64,000 bases of DNA from Streptomyces sp. ML-6 (GTDB lineage: Bacteria; Actinomycetota; Actinomycetes; Streptomycetales; Streptomycetaceae): positions 7,220,501-7,284,500 of the forward strand of contig NZ_JAOTIK010000001.1 of the NCBI RefSeq assembly GCF_030116705.1. The letters are read 5' to 3'. Of the stretch, positions 44,134-52,889 are shown one piece after another. A program made the translations under genes and the position numbers. The number at the start of each line of letters is the position of its first letter. The stretch's first letter is position 1. The notes under the pieces were generated by a model that saw nothing but the letters and a program-made list of their open reading frames with translations, was not told the origin of the DNA and did not search any database.

Positions 44134-46200
44134 ATGGATGATCGGGTAGCGGGTGCCCTGTCACTCCCGGACGACTGGCCCGCCCACCCGGATCTCAGCC
44201 TCGCCCTGAACCGTATGGGCAGCTTCGACTGGGACCTCGACAGTGGCCTGATGCACATGGACCGGCCCGCCCTCGCCGTGTTCGACCTGCGGGCCGAGGA
44301 ATACGACGACCGGCCGGAGACCCTCAAGCTCCGGGTGCCGACGGACGAGGGCGTCCGGCTCGACGCCATGGTCTCGCAGGCCCTCAAGAGCGGGCAGGCC
44401 AACTACGGCGCGTACTTCAGGCTCCGCAGGCGCGACGGCAGCCTGCGCTGGACCCACACCCAGGGCTTCATCCGGCGCGACGGGACCGGCCGCCCCCGGC
44501 GCATCATCGGCATCGTCCGCGACGCGACGCAGGAACTGTCCGACTCCACGGCCCGCCGCGAACTGGACCTGGAGCGCCGGCGCCGCACCAGCCTGGTGGA
44601 CGGCACCACGGCCGCGCTGGCCCACGCCCGCACCGTCCGGGACGTCATCGACGTGCTGAAGAACTCCCAGGGCCTGGCGCACCTCGGGGCGACCAGCCTG
44701 GTCATGGGACTGATCGAGGCCGGGCGCATCCATCTGGTGGCCGACGGGCCGGAGGACTCGTTCGTGCCCGGCACCCGATACACCCGCACGGACGAGCAGT
44801 ACCCGATGAGCGAGGTCGTGCGCACGCTCTCGCCGCGCTTCATCGAGTCCGCCACCGACTTCGCCACCTCGTACCCGATCCTGTGGCCCCACATCAGCCA
44901 CCTCGGCATCACCTCCGCCGCCTATCTGCCGCTGATCGCCCAGGCCCGGCCCATCGGCGCGCTCGGCCTGCTCTACAGCGACAAGGACGGCTTCACCGGC
45001 GACGAGCGCAACCTGCTGGTCGCGCTCGGCAGCTCCATCGCGCAGAGCCTGCAGCGGGCCATGCTCTACGAGCAGGAGCACGATCTCGCCGAGGGCCTCC
45101 AGCAGGCCATGCTGCCGCGCCGCATCCCGGACGTGCCGGGCGCGCAGGTCGCCGTCCGGTACCGCTCGGCCCGGCTGGGCCGGGACATCGGGGGCGACTG
45201 GTACGACGTCATCCCGCTGCCCGGCGGCCGGGTCGGGGCCGTCATCGGGGACGTGCAGGGCCACGACACCCACGCCGCGGCCGTCATGGGGCAGCTGCGC
45301 ATCGTGCTGCGCGCCTACGCGGCCGAGGGCCACAGCCCCGCCACGGTGATGGCCCGCGCCTCCGTCTTCCTCCACGAGCTGGACACGGACCGCTTCGCGA
45401 CCTGCACCTACGCCGAGGCCGACCTGACGACCGGGGTGGTCCAGCTGGTCCGGGCCGGCCACGTCGACCCGCTGGTGCGCGAGGGTGACGGCTCCTGCCG
45501 CCGGCTGCCCGTGGAGGGCGGGCTGCCGCTGGGGCTCTCCGCCGAGTTCGGGCGGCTGGAGTACCCGGTGAGCACGGTGGAGCTGGACCCCGGGCAGACC
45601 CTGGTGATGTTCACCGACGGTCTGGTGGAACTGCCCGGCGCGGACCTCGACGAGGGCATGCAGCTGCTGACCGCCCTGGTGCGCAACGGCCCGCAGGATC
45701 TCCAGAAGCTGGCCGACCGGCTCTGCGAGGAGGTCGACGAGCGCCGGGGCGAGGACGACGTGGCGGTGCTGCTGCTGCGCCGCAAGGCCGCCCACGCGCC
45801 CCAGCCGGGCGGCCGGCTCCAGCAGCACGTCGCGCAGAGCGATCCGGAGGCGCTGAGCTCGGCACGGCACATGATCCGGGCCGCGGTACGGGCCTGGGGC
45901 GCCAAGGCGCGGGCCGACGAGGTCGAACTGGCCGCCGACGAGCTGATCACCAACGCGCTGATGCACACCGACGGCGGGGCGATCGTCACGATCCGGGTGC
46001 TCACCGGGCCCGAACGGCGCCTGCGGGTCGATGTCGAGGACCGGTCCAGCGCGCTGCCCAGGCGCCGGGACGCGGGGGAGGCCGGGGTGTCCGGACGGGG
46101 GCTGATGCTGGTGGACCGGCTGGTGGACCTGTGGGGCGTGGAGTCGCGGGGGAGCGGCAAGTGCGTCTGGTGCGAATTCGTCATGCCGGCGCAGGAGTGA
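44134..46200 (+). CDS. PAS-GAF-SpoIIE phosphatase-HATPase regulatory protein
   Basis: 688 residues in four modules: PAS (GSFDWDLDSGLMHMDRPALA to GIVRDATQEL), GAF (ARTVRDVIDVLKNSQ to NLLVALGSSIAQSL), PP2C/SpoIIE phosphatase with metal-binding acids (GRDIGGDWYDV, VIGDVQGHDTHAAA, MFTDGLVELPG, GEDDVAVLLL) and a C-terminal RsbW-like ATPase (VELAADELITNALMHTDG). It can therefore both dephosphorylate and phosphorylate anti-anti-sigma-type partners, integrating a sensed signal. ATG 44134 or GTG 44125 is the start. No partner gene is adjacent. Confidence 0.93.
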   Translation: MDDRVAGALSLPDDWPAHPDLSLALNRMGSFDWDLDSGLMHMDRPALAVFDLRAEEYDDRPETLKLRVPTDEGVRLDAMVSQALKSGQANYGAYFRLRRRDGSLRWTHTQGFIRRDGTGRPRRIIGIVRDATQELSDSTARRELDLERRRRTSLVDGTTAALAHARTVRDVIDVLKNSQGLAHLGATSLVMGLIEAGRIHLVADGPEDSFVPGTRYTRTDEQYPMSEVVRTLSPRFIESATDFATSYPILWPHISHLGITSAAYLPLIAQARPIGALGLLYSDKDGFTGDERNLLVALGSSIAQSLQRAMLYEQEHDLAEGLQQAMLPRRIPDVPGAQVAVRYRSARLGRDIGGDWYDVIPLPGGRVGAVIGDVQGHDTHAAAVMGQLRIVLRAYAAEGHSPATVMARASVFLHELDTDRFATCTYAEADLTTGVVQLVRAGHVDPLVREGDGSCRRLPVEGGLPLGLSAEFGRLEYPVSTVELDPGQTLVMFTDGLVELPGADLDEGMQLLTALVRNGPQDLQKLADRLCEEVDERRGEDDVAVLLLRRKAAHAPQPGGRLQQHVAQSDPEALSSARHMIRAAVRAWGAKARADEVELAADELITNALMHTDGGAIVTIRVLTGPERRLRVDVEDRSSALPRRRDAGEAGVSGRGLMLVDRLVDLWGVESRGSGKCVWCEFVMPAQE

Positions 46201-46371
46201 CGGAGGGGGCGGTGCCGGGCCGTCCGGCCCGGATGTCGCCGACTGTGGTCGACGGATGATCGACCCCTACTCGACGGTAACGGAAAGTGACATGTTTGTG
46301 CTTGACCGTGACCATGTGCGAGCGATTGACTGCGGCTTTGTCAGTATTTGTCTTCGATGACATGAGGACCC

Positions 46372-47763
46372 GTGGGAACTGAGCTGCTGGCACCCCTCGA
46401 TCTGGCCTTCTGGCACCTCGAGACCGATGCCCACCCGATGCACCTCGGCGCGCTCGCCGTCTTCTCCCCGGCGCCCGGCCCGGCGCACGGCACCGGTGCG
46501 GACGGTGTGCTGGAACTGCTGGGCGCCCGCGCCGCCGCCATCCCCCGGCTGCGGATGCGGGTGCGGGACGTGCTGCTGCCGGTCGGCGGCGCCGCCTGGT
46601 TCGTGGACAAGGACTTCGACGTGCGCCGGCACGTCGAACGGGTACGGCTGACCGGGGCGGAGTCCGGCGACGAGGGCGGCGCCTTCATGGCGGCCGCCAC
46701 CCGGCTCGCCGGCGAGCTGATGGAGCGCCCGCTCGAACGGGGCCTGCCGCCCTGGCAGATGTACGTGATCGGCGGCTCCGGCGACGGCCCCTTCGCGGTG
46801 CTGGTCAAGCTCCATCACGCGCTGGCCGACGGGATGCGCGCGGTCGCCATCGGTGCCGGGATCTTCGACGAGATCGCCTCCGTGACGGGCCGCCCGCACG
46901 GTGGTGCGGTCACCCGGCGGGCGCGCACCGTCCCGCCCCGCTCCTGGATGCCGGGCCCGCGCCAGGTGGCCGGGCTCGCGCTGGGCCGGATCGAGGACCT
47001 CGGACGGGCGTTCGGGGTGGGTGCCTCCATGGTGCGGGCCAGCCGCCTCGACCCGCGCGGCGCGCCCGCCCTCACCGCGAGCTCCAGCGGCACCCGACGG
47101 CTGGCCACCGCGGACCTGGACCTCGACGCCGTCCGGCGGGTCCGCCGCGTGGCCGGCGGCACGACCAACGACGTCCTGCTCGCGGTCGTCGCCGGCGCGC
47201 TGCGCCGCTGGATGCACGAACGCGGCGAGTCGCTGCCCGAGGAGGACCCGCGCGCCCTGGTGCCGGTCTCCCGCCGCCGGCCGGGACAGGCCGCCGCGAC
47301 CGGGAACAGGCTCTCCGGCTATCTGCTGGAACTCCCGGTCCGCGAGCCCGACCCGTGGAGACGGCTCCACGACGTCCGCGCGGCCATGGACCGCAACAAG
47401 GCCGCGGGCCCCCTCAAGGGCGCCGGCGCGGTCGCCGTGCTCGCCGACCAACTGCCCCTGCTGGCCCACCGCTTCGGGGCCCCCCTCGCCGGGAACGCGG
47501 CCAGGATGCTCTTCGACGTCCTGGTCACCAGCGTGCCCCTGCCGCGCTCGGAGCTCTCGCTCGGCGGCTGCCCGCTGCGCGCCGTCTACCCGATGGCGCC
47601 GCTGGCCCGCGGCCAGTCCCTCGCCGTCGCGCTGTCCACCTACGGCGGCCGGGTGCGGGTCGGGCTGGTGGCGGACGGCAAGGCGCTGCCCGACCTGGAG
47701 CGGCTGGCGCACTGCGCCGACGAGGAAGTGGCCGAACTGCTCGCGCTGCTGCCGCGGGGGTGA
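46372..47763 (+). CDS. Wax ester synthase / diacylglycerol acyltransferase
   Basis: 463 residues of the WS/DGAT family making triacylglycerol or wax esters from acyl-CoA. The catalytic HHxxxDG is in VLVKLHHALADGMRA. Supporting blocks are PLERGLPPWQMYVIGG, the GGTTNDVLLAVVAGALRRWM segment and LVTSVPLPRSELSLGGC near the end. GTG 46372 with GAGG upstream. Stands alone between the SpoIIE-type protein and the fucose module. Storage-lipid formation is the expected role; acyl specificity cannot be read from sequence. Confidence 0.93.
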   Translation: MGTELLAPLDLAFWHLETDAHPMHLGALAVFSPAPGPAHGTGADGVLELLGARAAAIPRLRMRVRDVLLPVGGAAWFVDKDFDVRRHVERVRLTGAESGDEGGAFMAAATRLAGELMERPLERGLPPWQMYVIGGSGDGPFAVLVKLHHALADGMRAVAIGAGIFDEIASVTGRPHGGAVTRRARTVPPRSWMPGPRQVAGLALGRIEDLGRAFGVGASMVRASRLDPRGAPALTASSSGTRRLATADLDLDAVRRVRRVAGGTTNDVLLAVVAGALRRWMHERGESLPEEDPRALVPVSRRRPGQAAATGNRLSGYLLELPVREPDPWRRLHDVRAAMDRNKAAGPLKGAGAVAVLADQLPLLAHRFGAPLAGNAARMLFDVLVTSVPLPRSELSLGGCPLRAVYPMAPLARGQSLAVALSTYGGRVRVGLVADGKALPDLERLAHCADEEVAELLALLPRG

Positions 47764-47889
47764 ACGGCGCTGCCCTCCCAAAGGCCCGCCTTCCCGGGGC
47801 CCGCGTGGTCCGGGGCCCGGGTGGGGCACCGGACCTGCAAGGACCACGGGGCCCGCGCGGACCGGGCCTCCGTATTCCGGCGGTTAGAG

Positions 47890-47966
47890 ATCGGACAGAT
47901 TTCCGCGAAAGAGCCGTAGTTCATGACATCGGAGGTGTTGACGCGGCCAAGTGATCCGATGAATAT
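47890..47966 (+). promoter_or_regulatory. Promoter and ATCGGA operators of the L-fucose-type module
   Basis: TTGACG (47938-47943), a 17-base spacer and GAATAT (47961-47966) form a good promoter. ATCGGA at 47890 and 47928 and its inverse TCCGAT at 47955 bracket the -35 box, suggesting a GntR- or LacI-type repressor site; the regulator gene is not visible here. Confidence 0.55.
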
Positions 47967-48009
47967 TCGCTGTGTGCACGAAGCGATCATCGGGGAGGGC
48001 GGCGGAGGC

Positions 48010-48999
48010 ATGCGGCGCAACAGGCTGGGCAACAGCGCGGTCGAGATCACCGAACTGTCCTTCGGGGCGGCCGCCATCGGCAATCTCTTCACCGCGGTCG
48101 ACCCCGAACGGGCCGCCGCCGCCGTCGACGCCGCCTGGGACGAGGGCGTCCGCTACTTCGACACCGCCCCGCACTACGGACTCGGCCTCTCCGAACGGCG
48201 GCTGGGCGAGGCCCTGCGCGACCGGCCCCGCGACGCGTTCGTGCTGTCCACGAAGGTGGGACGGGTGCTCGACCCGCTGCCCCCGGACGCCGTCGCGAAG
48301 GCCGCGGGCGACGGCCTCTCCGAGGGCTTCGCCGTCCCCGCCACCCACCGCCGCCGCTGGGACTTCAGCGCCGGCGGCGTACGCCGCAGCATCGAGGACA
48401 GCCTGGAACGGCTCGGCCTCGACCGCATCGACATCGTGTACCTGCACGACCCCGACGACCACGCCGGGCCCGCCTTCCGCGAGGCGTACCCGGAGCTGGA
48501 GAGGCTGCGCGCGCAGGGGCTCGTCGGCGCCATCGGTGCCGGGATGAACCAGACGGAGATGCTGACCCGGTTCCTGCGCGACACCGACGTCGACGTGGTG
48601 CTCTGCGCCGGGCGCCACACCCTCCTCGACCAGTCCGCCCTGACCGAACTGCTGCCCGAGGCGGCCGCCCGGGGCCGAGGCGTGGTCGTCGGCGGGGTCT
48701 TCAACTCCGGGCTGCTCGCCGACCCGCGCCCCGGCGCCACGTACGACTACACGGCCGCGCCCCAGGCCCTCCTGGACCGGGCGCTGCGCCTCAGGGCCGT
48801 CACCGAGAACCACGGCGTCCCGCTGCGGGCCGCCGCCCTCCACTACCCGCTCGCCCACCCGGCCGTCGCCGGAGTGCTCGTCGGCACCCGCTCCCCGGAC
48901 GAGGTGCGCGACGCCGCCGCCCTGCTCCGGCGCGAGGTCCCGGACGGACTCTGGGACGAACTGCGCGCCGAGGGCCTGCTGACCGAGAACGGACACTGA
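48010..48999 (+). CDS. Aldo/keto reductase, L-fucose (D-threo-aldose) dehydrogenase-like
   Basis: 329 residues of the AKR fold with the catalytic tetrad visible: Asp and Tyr in FDTAPHYGLGLSERRLG, Lys in VLSTKVGRVLDP, His in VYLHDPDDH. The subgroup containing L-fucose/D-threo-aldose dehydrogenases shows the same FDTAPHYGLG and GVFNSGLLA patterns. It should oxidise L-fucose (or a related aldose) to the lactone with NAD(P)+. ATG 48010 with GGAGG; an upstream in-frame ATG at 47923 would place the promoter inside the gene. Next gene starts one base after the stop. Confidence 0.87.
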   Translation: MRRNRLGNSAVEITELSFGAAAIGNLFTAVDPERAAAAVDAAWDEGVRYFDTAPHYGLGLSERRLGEALRDRPRDAFVLSTKVGRVLDPLPPDAVAKAAGDGLSEGFAVPATHRRRWDFSAGGVRRSIEDSLERLGLDRIDIVYLHDPDDHAGPAFREAYPELERLRAQGLVGAIGAGMNQTEMLTRFLRDTDVDVVLCAGRHTLLDQSALTELLPEAAARGRGVVVGGVFNSGLLADPRPGATYDYTAAPQALLDRALRLRAVTENHGVPLRAAALHYPLAHPAVAGVLVGTRSPDEVRDAAALLRREVPDGLWDELRAEGLLTENGH

Positions 49000-49000
49000 C

Positions 49001-49312
49001 ATGAGAATCGCCCTGCACACCAAGGTCCGCGCCGACCGCATCGAGGAGTACGAGGCCGCGCACCGCGAGGTCCCCGCGGAGCTGACCGACGCGATCCGCG
49101 CGGCGGGTGCCACCTCCTGGACGATCTGGCGCAGCGGCACCGACCTCTTCCACGTCATCGACTGCGAGGACTACGCCGCCCTCCTCGCCCGGCTGGAGAA
49201 GCTCCCCGTCAACGTCGCCTGGCAGGCCCGGATGGACCAGCTCCTCGACGTCGCGCACAACTACTCCTCGGACGGCGCGCAGGCCGGCCTCCCCGTGGCC
49301 TGGGAGCTCTGA
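49001..49312 (+). CDS. L-fucose/L-rhamnose mutarotase family protein
   Basis: 103 residues of the RhaM-like dimeric barrel family that interconverts sugar anomers. Blocks IALHTKVRADRIEEYEAAHREVP, HVIDCEDYAALLARL and PVNVAWQARMDQLLDV are typical, with the family His near residue 22 and in FHV. In this operon, between the sugar dehydrogenase and lactonase, it would provide the anomer required for the dehydrogenase; L-fucose is the best guess. It is two bases from the next start. Confidence 0.88.
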   Translation: MRIALHTKVRADRIEEYEAAHREVPAELTDAIRAAGATSWTIWRSGTDLFHVIDCEDYAALLARLEKLPVNVAWQARMDQLLDVAHNYSSDGAQAGLPVAWEL

Positions 49313-49314
49313 CC

Positions 49315-50169
49315 ATGACCGGCCGGGAAGGGATCGTCGACGCCCACCACCACGTGTGGGACCTGTCGGTGCGCGACCAGGACTGGATCACCGGCGACGA
49401 ACTCGCCCCGCTCCGGCGTAACTTCACCCTCGCCGACCTGGAGCCCGAGGCGCGCGCCGCCGGGGTGCGGGCCACCGTCCTCGTCCAGACCGTCACCGTC
49501 CCCGAGGAGACGCCCGAGTTCCTGGCCCTCGCCCACGGCAGCGACCTCGTCGCGGGCGTCGTCGGCTGGTGCGACCTCACGGCCCCGGACGTCGCCGACA
49601 CCCTGGCCGCGCTGCGCGAACTGCCCGGCGGCGACCGGCTCGTCGGCATCCGCCACCAGGTCCAGGGCGAACCCGACCCCGACTGGCTGCTGCGCCCCGA
49701 CGTACGGCGCGGACTGCGCGCCGTCGCCGACGCCGGACTCGTCTACGACCTCGTCGTCCGGGCCCCCCAGTTGCCCGCGACCGTCCGGGCCGCGACCCTG
49801 CTGCCCGAGCTGACCTTCGTGCTCGACCACGCGGGCAAACCGCCCGTCGCCACCGGTGCGCTGCGCCCCTGGGCCGACGACCTGCGGGCCCTCGCCGCCC
49901 GTCCCAACACCGTGTGCAAACTCTCCGGCCTGGTCACCGAGGCCGACGTGCGCTCCTGGACCGTGAGCGACCTGCGCCCCTACACAGACACCGTCCTCGA
50001 CGCCTTCGGCCCCGACCGGCTGATGTTCGGCTCGGACTGGCCCGTGTGCCGGCTCGCGGCGACGTACCAGGAGGTCGTCGACACGGCCCGCACCCTGATC
50101 GGCGACCTCGGCGAGGACGAACGCGTCCGCGTCCTCGCCACCACGGCCGAACGCGTCTACGGCCTCTGA
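49315..50169 (+). CDS. Amidohydrolase-family sugar lactonase
   Basis: 284 residues of the amidohydrolase-2 (COG3618-type) family, which includes L-fucono- and L-rhamnono-lactonases. Metal-binding His are in VDAHHHVWDL; others in FVLDHAGKPP and the Asp of MFGSDWPVCRL. The operon order dehydrogenase-mutarotase-lactonase gives aldose to aldonate in three steps. The dehydratase and aldolase to finish the pathway are not in this window, so the module may act with genes elsewhere. Confidence 0.88.
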   Translation: MTGREGIVDAHHHVWDLSVRDQDWITGDELAPLRRNFTLADLEPEARAAGVRATVLVQTVTVPEETPEFLALAHGSDLVAGVVGWCDLTAPDVADTLAALRELPGGDRLVGIRHQVQGEPDPDWLLRPDVRRGLRAVADAGLVYDLVVRAPQLPATVRAATLLPELTFVLDHAGKPPVATGALRPWADDLRALAARPNTVCKLSGLVTEADVRSWTVSDLRPYTDTVLDAFGPDRLMFGSDWPVCRLAATYQEVVDTARTLIGDLGEDERVRVLATTAERVYGL

Positions 50170-50202
50170 ACGAGTGTTCAACGGCTCCTCCGGTGGTCGG
50201 TC

Positions 50203-50215
50203 TACACTCCGGCCC
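50203..50215 (+). promoter_or_regulatory. TACACT -10 box right before the LytTR start (leaderless-type)
   Basis: TACACTCCGGCCC runs straight into ATG 50216, seven bases after the box, so transcription would start at or beside the ATG. The nearly identical TACACTCCGGGCCC precedes the symporter-associated gene at 51033. No RBS is present in either case. Confidence 0.6.
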
Positions 50216-50968
50216 ATGCTGCGCGTACTGGCCGTCGACGACGAAGAACCAGCCCTGGAAGAACTCCTTTACCTGCTGCGCGCCGATCCCCGCGTCCGCA
50301 GCGCGGAGGGGGCCACCGGGGCCACCGAGGCGCTGCGCCGCATCGGCAGCGCCGTCGAGGCGGGCCCGGACCACCCGGCGGCCATCGACGTGGTGTTCCT
50401 GGACATCCACATGGCGGGCCTCACCGGCCTCGACGTCGCCCAGCTGCTGGCCGGCTTCGCGGCACCGCCCCTCATCGTCTTCGTCACCGCGCACGAGGGA
50501 TTCGCCGTCCAGGCGTTCGACCTGAAGGCCGTCGACTACGTCCTCAAGCCCGTGCGCCGCGAACGCCTGGCCGAGGCGGTGCGCCGGGTGGCCGAACAGG
50601 TCGGCGACCGTTCCGCGCCCGTCCTCGACACCGCGGGCGACCAGATACCGGTGGAACTCGGGGGAGTGATCCGGTTCGTCCCGATCGACGACATCGCCTA
50701 CGCCGAGGCCCAGGGCGACTACGCCCGGCTGCACACCGCGACCGGCAGCCACCTGGTCCGCGTCCCCCTCACCACCCTGGAGGAGCGCTGGCGCTCGCGC
50801 GGCTTCGTCCGCATCCACCGCCGCCACCTCGTCGCGCTGAGCCGGATCGACGAGCTCCGGCTGGACGCGGGCAGCATGAGCGTGCGCATCGGCGCCGCGG
50901 AGCTCGCCGTCAGCCGCCGCCACACCCGCGCGCTGCGCGATCTGCTGATGCGCCGCACCGGCCGCTGA
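50216..50968 (+). CDS. LytTR-family response regulator
   Basis: 250 residues. The receiver domain has LAVDDEEPALEELL, phosphoacceptor Asp63 in VVFLDIHMAG, Thr in FVTAHEGFA and Lys in DYVLKPVRRE. The C-terminal LytTR DNA-binding domain shows IAYAEAQGDYARLHTATG, LEERWRSRGFVRIHRRHLV and SRRHTRALRDLL. It is the partner of the LytS-like kinase at 52890-54119, with a two-gene transport unit between them, which it probably controls. The start context suggests a leaderless transcript. Confidence 0.93.
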   Translation: MLRVLAVDDEEPALEELLYLLRADPRVRSAEGATGATEALRRIGSAVEAGPDHPAAIDVVFLDIHMAGLTGLDVAQLLAGFAAPPLIVFVTAHEGFAVQAFDLKAVDYVLKPVRRERLAEAVRRVAEQVGDRSAPVLDTAGDQIPVELGGVIRFVPIDDIAYAEAQGDYARLHTATGSHLVRVPLTTLEERWRSRGFVRIHRRHLVALSRIDELRLDAGSMSVRIGAAELAVSRRHTRALRDLLMRRTGR

Positions 50969-51018
50969 CCAGGCCCTACCGGGAATCGTTCCCCTTCCCA
51001 CGAAGGACCGGGGCTGCG

Positions 51019-51032
51019 TACACTCCGGGCCC
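51019..51032 (+). promoter_or_regulatory. TACACT -10 box before the small membrane protein gene
   Basis: TACACTCCGGGCCC directly precedes ATG 51033 (box ends eight bases before it), duplicating the arrangement at 50203. A second promoter for the transport genes, again likely leaderless. Confidence 0.55.
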
Positions 51033-51395
51033 ATGTCCGCAGAGCCCACACCCCGGCGCGAAGTGGTGACGGGGGAGCCCCGACGGGTGCGCCCGCTGCC
51101 GCGCTACCGCACCCAGTCGGAGATCGACGAGCAGACCGCGCTCGGCGGCGCGTACGTCCGTTCCCTGGTGCGCAGCCAACTGCGCGCCGGACTCACCGCG
51201 TTCGGCGTCCTCGCCGTGGTCGTCGGGACGCTGCCGCTGGTCTTCGAGGCCCTGCACAGTTCCGCACTCGTCTGGGCCGTCCTCGGATTCGCCGCCTATC
51301 CGCCGCTCGTCCTGATCGCCCGGTGGTACGTGCGCCGGGCCGAGCGCAACGAACACGACTTCGCCCGGCTCGTGGAAGGCCGCTCCGCGCAGTGA
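51033..51395 (+). CDS. Small DUF485-like membrane protein
   Basis: 120 residues with two hydrophobic helices (LTAFGVLAVVVGTLPLVFEAL and LVWAVLGFAAYPPLVLIA), preceded by a basic cytoplasmic start with SEIDEQTALGGAYVRSLVRSQLR. This matches the small companion proteins encoded just upstream of actP/SSS-type acetate and monocarboxylate symporters. It ends with a GTGA overlap into the symporter gene, so the two proteins are made together. Exact function of such partners is unknown. Confidence 0.78.
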   Translation: MSAEPTPRREVVTGEPRRVRPLPRYRTQSEIDEQTALGGAYVRSLVRSQLRAGLTAFGVLAVVVGTLPLVFEALHSSALVWAVLGFAAYPPLVLIARWYVRRAERNEHDFARLVEGRSAQ

Positions 51396-52873
51396 GCCGT
51401 ACGTACGCGGTGGCGGCCGTCGCCGTCGTCGTCCTCGCCACCGTCCTCGTCGGCGGCTTCGGACTCCGGATCTCCCGGACCACCTCCGACTTCTACGTCG
51501 CCTCACGCACCGTACGGCCCCGCCTCAACGCCGCCGCCATCAGCGGCGAGTACCTCTCCGCCGCCTCCTTCCTCGGCATCGCGGGACTGGTCCTCGTGCA
51601 CGGCCCGGACATGCTCTGGTACCCGGTCGGCTACACCGCCGGCTACCTGGTGCTGCTGGTCTTCGTCGCCGCGCCGCTGCGCCGCTCGGGGGCGTACACC
51701 CTGCCCGACTTCGCCGAGGGGAGACTGGAATCGCGCCAGGTGCGCAGACTGGTGAGCGTCTTCGTGGTCGCGGCGGGCTGGCTCTACCTCGTACCGCAGC
51801 TCCAGGGCGCCGGGCTGACGCTGAAGATCCTCACCGGGGCGCCCGGCTGGCTCGGCGACGTGCTCGTGGCGGCGGTCGTCGTCCTCGCCGTCGCCGCGGG
51901 CGGCATGCGGTCCATCACCTTCGTACAGGTCTTCCAGTACTGGCTGAAACTGACCGCCCTCCTCGTCCCCGCGATCTTCCTGGTCCTCGCCTGGCAGGGC
52001 GACGGGCGGCCCCGCGCCGCCTTCGACGAACAGCTCTCCGTCTTCCGCGCCGAACACCCGATGTACGCCACGTACGGGCTGATCATCGCGACGTTCCTGG
52101 GCACCATGGGCCTGCCGCACGTCGTCGTCCGCTTCTACACCAGCCCCAACGGCCGCGACGCCCGCCGCACGACGGTTGTCGTCCTCGCCCTCATCGGCGT
52201 GTTCTACCTGCTGCCCCCGGTCTACGGCGCCCTGGGCAGGCTGTACGCCCCCGAGCTGATCCGGGGCGGGGACGCGGACGCGGCCGTGCTGCTGCTGCCC
52301 GGCCGGGTCATCGGCGGCCTCGGCGGGGACCTGCTCGGCGCACTGGTCGCGGGCGGCGCCTTCGCCGCGTTCCTGTCGACCGCGTCCGGCCTCACGATGG
52401 CCGTCGCCGGGGTCATCACGCAGGACGTGCTCCCCTCGCGCGGGGTCCGGCACTTCCGGCTCGCCACCGTGCTCGCCATGTGCGTTCCGCTGGCCGGTTC
52501 GCTGCTGGTCAGCCGGGTGCCGGTGGCCGACTCGGTGGCGATGGCGTTCGCCGTCTCGGCGTCCTCCTTCTGCCCGCTGCTGATCCTCGGCATCTGGTGG
52601 CGGCGGCTCACCCCGCCCGGCGCGATCGCCGGACTGCTGCTCGGCGGCGGCTCCGCGTTCCTGGCCGTCACCATCACCGTCAGCGGCGCGGTGCGCCCGC
52701 CGGGCTGGGCCCACGCCCTGCTCGCCTGGCCCGCCGTCTGGTCGGTGCCGGTCGGCTTCCTCGCGATGGTCCTGGTCTCCCTGGCCACGCCCGGCCGCAT
52801 CCCTCCCGGCACCAACGCCGCCATGACCCGCTTCCACCTCCCGGAGACACTGGCCTCCGGCAGGCACCGATGA
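51392..52873 (+). CDS. Na+/solute symporter (SSS family)
   Basis: 493 residues, about 13 transmembrane helices. The Na+-symporter landmarks are SDFYVASRTVRPRLNAAAISGEYLSAASFLGIAG (read in parts), the GTMGLPHVVVRFYT segment and AFAAFLSTASGLTMAVAGVITQDV. These resemble ActP/MctP monocarboxylate carriers, so acetate, pyruvate or similar is the likely substrate. Starts with GTG 51392 overlapping the small membrane protein. It is sandwiched between the LytTR regulator and its kinase, suggesting uptake is regulated by extracellular carboxylate. Confidence 0.92.
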   Translation: MSRTYAVAAVAVVVLATVLVGGFGLRISRTTSDFYVASRTVRPRLNAAAISGEYLSAASFLGIAGLVLVHGPDMLWYPVGYTAGYLVLLVFVAAPLRRSGAYTLPDFAEGRLESRQVRRLVSVFVVAAGWLYLVPQLQGAGLTLKILTGAPGWLGDVLVAAVVVLAVAAGGMRSITFVQVFQYWLKLTALLVPAIFLVLAWQGDGRPRAAFDEQLSVFRAEHPMYATYGLIIATFLGTMGLPHVVVRFYTSPNGRDARRTTVVVLALIGVFYLLPPVYGALGRLYAPELIRGGDADAAVLLLPGRVIGGLGGDLLGALVAGGAFAAFLSTASGLTMAVAGVITQDVLPSRGVRHFRLATVLAMCVPLAGSLLVSRVPVADSVAMAFAVSASSFCPLLILGIWWRRLTPPGAIAGLLLGGGSAFLAVTITVSGAVRPPGWAHALLAWPAVWSVPVGFLAMVLVSLATPGRIPPGTNAAMTRFHLPETLASGRHR

Positions 52874-52889
52874 CCCCCGGGGGACCCCG

